From contig NZ_DATBBJ010000087.1 in the NCBI RefSeq assembly GCF_036271055.1, forward strand, positions 106,750 to 170,749: DNA of 64,000 bases. Direction: 5' to 3'. This DNA comes from Scandinavium sp036271055. GTDB lineage: Bacteria; Pseudomonadota; Gammaproteobacteria; Enterobacterales; Enterobacteriaceae. Of this stretch, positions 61,152-64,000 are shown one piece after another. Within the stretch, counting starts at the first letter, position 1. Each line of letters begins with the position of its first letter. The notes under the pieces are model-generated. The model saw only the letters and a list, made by a program, of their open reading frames with translations. It made no database searches and was not told where the DNA came from. The translations under genes were made by a program, and so were the position numbers.

Positions 61152-62135
61152 ATGAATGGGGCATTTACTAGTAAGTTTTATTTTTTATTTGTATTTTTAT
61201 TTTTACTCGCCGGAAAAACCGAGGCGACGTGTAGTAATGTTTATCATCAAACATCAACATCCGATATAGGTAATATCGTTGTTCAACGGGATGCACCCAT
61301 AGGTACGATATTAAAGACATTCCAAACACCTGGGACGGATAAGTATGCAGATGGATGTGCCGCCGGGGGAATACCACCAGATACATTTGGCTTGCAGATG
61401 AGCTATTCTTCAACGCTTAGTTCATCTGGTAATCATATATATGATGCTAATCTTTCTGGTGTTGGTATCAGAATATGGAATAGTAGTAGTGGGCCGGCTG
61501 GTTGGACGTACGATAATCCAAAGTACGTTGCAGATGCACCGGTAGGAAATACCTATTGGCCAGGGTACAGCGCTACTGTGGAAATAATAAAAACCGGCCC
61601 TATTAAATCTGGCTTGTTACCGTCTGGAACTATGGGTAGACTTTATTTGCTCGGTTTTGATGGGCAATATCATGAAGGTGTGACATTAAACACGACAGGT
61701 GGAAGTGTAACTGCGCTTGCATGTTCAATTACGACAGCAAATATTTCTTTTCCTATCGGAAATATATTGGCGTCAAGTTTTGGAACAACGGTGGGCACGA
61801 CACCTTCAAATGGACAAAATACTCAGAATCTTGGGCTGAATTGCGATGCAGGGGCAAATGTCAACGTTAGTCTGTCCGGCACCCAAAACCCAGATGTTAG
61901 CACCACCAGTGTGCTTGCTTTAACCGGGCAAGGTGATGCGGGAGTCGCCACCGGCGTGGGTGTTCAGCTTTTATATAACGGCACGCCGTTAGTGTTGAAC
62001 AATCGTATTGTATTAAAACTATCATCAGGAGGCCAGGAAACATTCCCATTAACAGCCCGTTATTACCAGACCAAAACAGCGGTAACAACGGGGTCGGCAA
62101 ATACATCTGCGACATTAAATTTAACGTATCAATAA
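61152..62135 (+). CDS. Two-domain fimbrial tip adhesin
   Basis: A FimH-like tip adhesin. The 327-residue precursor starts at the ATG at 61152 (AGGTG six bases upstream); a GTG at 61143 is the alternative. The signal peptide ends KTEA before TCSN. Residues about 25-185 form the putative receptor-binding domain, rich in Ser, Thr and Gly, with two cysteines and no family I can name. Residues about 190-327 form a pilin domain (ACSITTANISFPIG, LNCDAG, ending LNLTYQ) by which it joins the pilus tip. The receptor is unknown. Confidence 0.8.
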   Translation: MNGAFTSKFYFLFVFLFLLAGKTEATCSNVYHQTSTSDIGNIVVQRDAPIGTILKTFQTPGTDKYADGCAAGGIPPDTFGLQMSYSSTLSSSGNHIYDANLSGVGIRIWNSSSGPAGWTYDNPKYVADAPVGNTYWPGYSATVEIIKTGPIKSGLLPSGTMGRLYLLGFDGQYHEGVTLNTTGGSVTALACSITTANISFPIGNILASSFGTTVGTTPSNGQNTQNLGLNCDAGANVNVSLSGTQNPDVSTTSVLALTGQGDAGVATGVGVQLLYNGTPLVLNNRIVLKLSSGGQETFPLTARYYQTKTAVTTGSANTSATLNLTYQ

Positions 62136-62147
62136 AAGAGGTAAGAA

Positions 62148-62660
62148 ATGGAGTTTCGTAAATTAGTAGTAGTAATAGCGTGTGCTTTCAATGCGTCAGC
62201 ATTTGCAGCCGATACGTTAACAATTAATGTCAGCGGTAATGTTGTGGCATCTCCATGTAAAGTGAACGGCGGCGGCACAAGTCTAAGCGTCCCTCTGGGC
62301 GATATTCAGTCGACGACACTCTCGGCAGCCGGGACATCATCCACGCCGGTTGCGTTTGATCTGAAATTTACCGAGTGCCCGGCAGGAACCAATAGTGTGA
62401 TAGCGACCTTCACGGGAACCGCTGATCCCGTAGCCGGAACCAGCTATTATCAAAATGCCGGTACTGCAAAAAATGTCGCAGTCGGTTTGATTCAAGTTGA
62501 TACAGGTAATTTAAAAGGAACGGGGTCCACTATTACACAATCAGTGCTGGCGGATCGGACAGCAACAATGAAAATGCAAGCTAAGGCCTATTCCAGTGCT
62601 GGTGGTGCTACACCAGGAACAATTACGTCTGCAATTGTTGCAACAATGACATACAACTAA
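62148..62660 (+). CDS. Fimbrial minor subunit 1
   Basis: A pilin-domain protein of 170 residues with a signal peptide (cut after SAFAA-like bases), the donor strand TLTINVSGNVVASPC, the paired Cys in FTECPAG and the C-terminal ATMTYN with penultimate Tyr. It closely resembles the next subunit (62809-63315), with identical runs such as KAYSSAGGATPGTIT. It probably forms part of the tip fibre or joins tip and shaft. It starts 12 bp after the adhesin stop, with AGAGG upstream. Confidence 0.88.
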   Translation: MEFRKLVVVIACAFNASAFAADTLTINVSGNVVASPCKVNGGGTSLSVPLGDIQSTTLSAAGTSSTPVAFDLKFTECPAGTNSVIATFTGTADPVAGTSYYQNAGTAKNVAVGLIQVDTGNLKGTGSTITQSVLADRTATMKMQAKAYSSAGGATPGTITSAIVATMTYN

Positions 62661-62808
62661 TAGTCCAGAGTATTTAATATTTTATAATGTCAGGAAGTGC
62701 TGCTTTATATTCCTTTTGGCCTCAGATGGAACGGTTAGCTATTATTGGTTTTATGTAAGTGTCTGCAAATTAAATTCTATAAATTAAGAAATTGAATAAA
62801 GGTGAGAA

Positions 62809-63315
62809 ATGTTTCCTAAATTAGTTATTATGATGGCGTGTGCTCTTTCGGCATCAGTATTTGCTGCCGATACCGTAACAATCAATGTCACCGGTAATGT
62901 GGTGGCATCACCTTGCACCGTGAACGGGGGGAGTTCAACTCTGGATGTCAAGCTAGGTGATATCCAGGCAGCAACACTCTCAGCTGCTGGTGCAGTATCC
63001 ACTGCGGTTCCTTTTAGCTTAAAGTTTACCGACTGCCCTGCTGGAACGAAGAGTGTTAGTGCCGCTTTCTCAGGAACTCCAGACCCGGATGCGGGTGGTT
63101 ATTACAAAAATAATGGAACAGCCAAAAACGTTGCGATAGGAATATACCAGACGAGTACGGGCTTCGGGAAAGGTAATGGAACAAATATTGTGCAAGACGT
63201 CCAAGCAGATCACACGGTGACTATGGATATGCAGGCTAAAGCCTATTCCAGTGCCGGCGGTGCAACGCCGGGAACCATAACGGGTGCCATTGTCGTGACC
63301 ATGTCATATAATTGA
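62809..63315 (+). CDS. Fimbrial minor subunit 2, paralogue of subunit 1
   Basis: A 168-residue pilin-domain precursor, signal peptide ending SVFAA, donor strand TVTINVTGNVVASPC, Cys pair, and C-terminal VTMSYN. By eye about two thirds of its residues are identical to subunit 1, so the two arose by tandem duplication. A 148-bp AT-rich gap without a gene precedes it. AAGGTGAG lies before the ATG. Confidence 0.88.
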   Translation: MFPKLVIMMACALSASVFAADTVTINVTGNVVASPCTVNGGSSTLDVKLGDIQAATLSAAGAVSTAVPFSLKFTDCPAGTKSVSAAFSGTPDPDAGGYYKNNGTAKNVAIGIYQTSTGFGKGNGTNIVQDVQADHTVTMDMQAKAYSSAGGATPGTITGAIVVTMSYN

Positions 63316-63372
63316 TATTGTTAGTAATCAAGGATATATCACGGCGTAAGTCGTGATATATACAGGCAAACT

Positions 63373-63870
63373 ATGAAAATATACCGTTGTATATGGATGA
63401 TCGGATTAGCAGTATTACCGCTAATGACACAGGCAGATCCTACCATCAATGTTTCTGGTAATGTCATCGCCAGTCCTTGTACGGTGGATACTGGTACGGT
63501 GACAAAACTGGTTGAATTGGGGACGGTGAATAAACAAGATTTACCTAATGCAGGTGATGGTGGAGTCTGGAGTGATTTTGATTTACTGGTTAGCAATTGT
63601 CCGACAGGGACCAGTAAAGTCACTGCAATATTTACTGGAACGCCGGATATTGAGGATAGTACAGCCTGGAAAAACTCCGGTACCAGCAGCAATGTCGCTC
63701 TACGCTTGAGTAGTCGAGATCATAATACTGTTTACAGTAATAGCAGTACAATGCTGGTTAATGTGGACTCCACAACCCATAAAACGACATTTCCTCTCTC
63801 AGCAAGGATTTTTACGCCGAAAGGGAATGTGGTTGCCGGAACCTTTGCATCTGTGATGAAGACCCTGTAA
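63373..63870 (+). CDS. Fimbrial minor subunit 3, C-terminus cut by an IS element
   Basis: A pilin-domain protein with signal peptide (ending MTQA), donor strand TINVSGNVIASPC and the second Cys in SNCPTG. Its last residues are GTFASVMKTL and a stop, where the relatives end GTITGAIVVTMSYN. So the final beta strand with the penultimate Tyr is missing, and the last codons appear to come from the IS end that begins at about 63860. It probably cannot fold or be taken up by the chaperone, unless another copy exists. Confidence 0.82.
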   Translation: MKIYRCIWMIGLAVLPLMTQADPTINVSGNVIASPCTVDTGTVTKLVELGTVNKQDLPNAGDGGVWSDFDLLVSNCPTGTSKVTAIFTGTPDIEDSTAWKNSGTSSNVALRLSSRDHNTVYSNSSTMLVNVDSTTHKTTFPLSARIFTPKGNVVAGTFASVMKTL

Positions 63871-64000
63871 ATAATTCTGTGTAACTGCCACCGTATTAAA
63901 GGTGATCGCTCAGGCGGTCACCGAACTCGATAATAAAACGGCTCATCGCCAGCCGCCAGTTCTGGATCGGCATACTCCATTTTTTTGAAGCATCCCTGAT
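63861..64000 (-). mobile_element. IS256-family insertion sequence, cut by the window end
   Basis: The terminal sequence GACCCTGTAAATAATTCTGT and the following GTAACTGCCACC resemble the ends of IS256-family elements, and the transposase end reads in from the right. The exact terminal base and the target duplication cannot be fixed, because the other end lies outside the window. Confidence 0.75.
63896..64000 (-). CDS. IS256-family (mutator-type) transposase, C-terminal 34 residues
   Basis: On the minus strand from the window edge the frame reads IRDASKKWSMPIQNWRLAMS and then RFIIEFGDRLSDHL before a TAA at 63896-63898. The KKWxMPIxNW block followed by a helix ending FGDRL is the conserved C-terminus of IS256-family DDE transposases. 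The catalytic part lies beyond position 64000. Confidence 0.85.
   Translation of the reverse strand: MRDASKKWSMPIQNWRLAMSRFIIEFGDRLSDHL

Overview
The window is chromosomal DNA of an enteric gammaproteobacterium (Enterobacteriaceae). Almost every protein up to about 56.2 kb aligns by eye, near full length, with a named Escherichia coli K-12 protein, and gene order is largely that of the E. coli terminus half. A complete hemP-hemR-hmuSTUV locus, a voltage-gated channel with a zinc ribbon next to opp, and a GH3 glycosidase beside ppsA suggest the Enterobacter/Lelliottia/Leclercia/Kluyvera side of the family rather than Escherichia. The species cannot be fixed from the sequence alone.

Layout. 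1-8.77 kb: anaerobic nitrate respiration (narK, narGHJI) with FNR and NarL sites. 8.78-9.80 kb: REP elements, then a minus-strand tRNA-Tyr operon with two intact tRNAs, one decayed tRNA and three structured cassettes that interrupt a tRNA T-loop. 9.8-20.1 kb: purU, ychJ, rssA, rssB, galU, hns, tdk, adhE, ychE. 20.8-26.5 kb: oppABCDF. 26.5-30.85 kb: Kv-type channel, yciU, clsA, the small gene yciY, yciI, tonB. Between tonB and btuC (about 30.85-30.98 kb) the E. coli order breaks. 31-36.3 kb: btuC-btuE-btuD, nlpC, ydiV, selO. 36.3-42.3 kb: haem uptake (hmuVUTS, hemR, hemP) under a strong Fur box. 42.4-47.3 kb: aroH with a TrpR operator, ppsR, ppsA. 47.4-54.9 kb: a GH3 glycosidase, the sRNA RprA, ydiK, ydiJ, menI. 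55.3-56.2 kb: lpxP. 56.3-57.2 kb: decayed IS3-family remnants. 57.2-63.9 kb: an AT-richer chaperone-usher fimbrial operon (major pilin, chaperone, usher, two-domain adhesin, three pilin-like subunits). From about 63.86 kb an IS256-family element runs off the end and has apparently removed the C-terminal strand of the last subunit.

How the parts work together. NarK supplies nitrate to NarGHI and AdhE disposes of reducing power in fermentation. TonB powers HemR, and the BtuCD importer in the same window serves a TonB-dependent outer-membrane receptor that lies elsewhere. HemR, HmuT, HmuUV and HmuS form one complete haem route from outer membrane to cytoplasm. RssB, H-NS, RprA and YdiV are global regulators of stress response and motility. 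The fimbrial region is the one clearly accessory island, with IS material on both sides.

Most of the window is conserved core genome. The least ordinary signals are the covarying hairpin cassettes of the tRNA-Tyr operon, the tonB/btuC synteny break, the zinc-ribbon voltage-gated channel, and the IS-bounded fimbrial operon with an unassigned adhesin domain.
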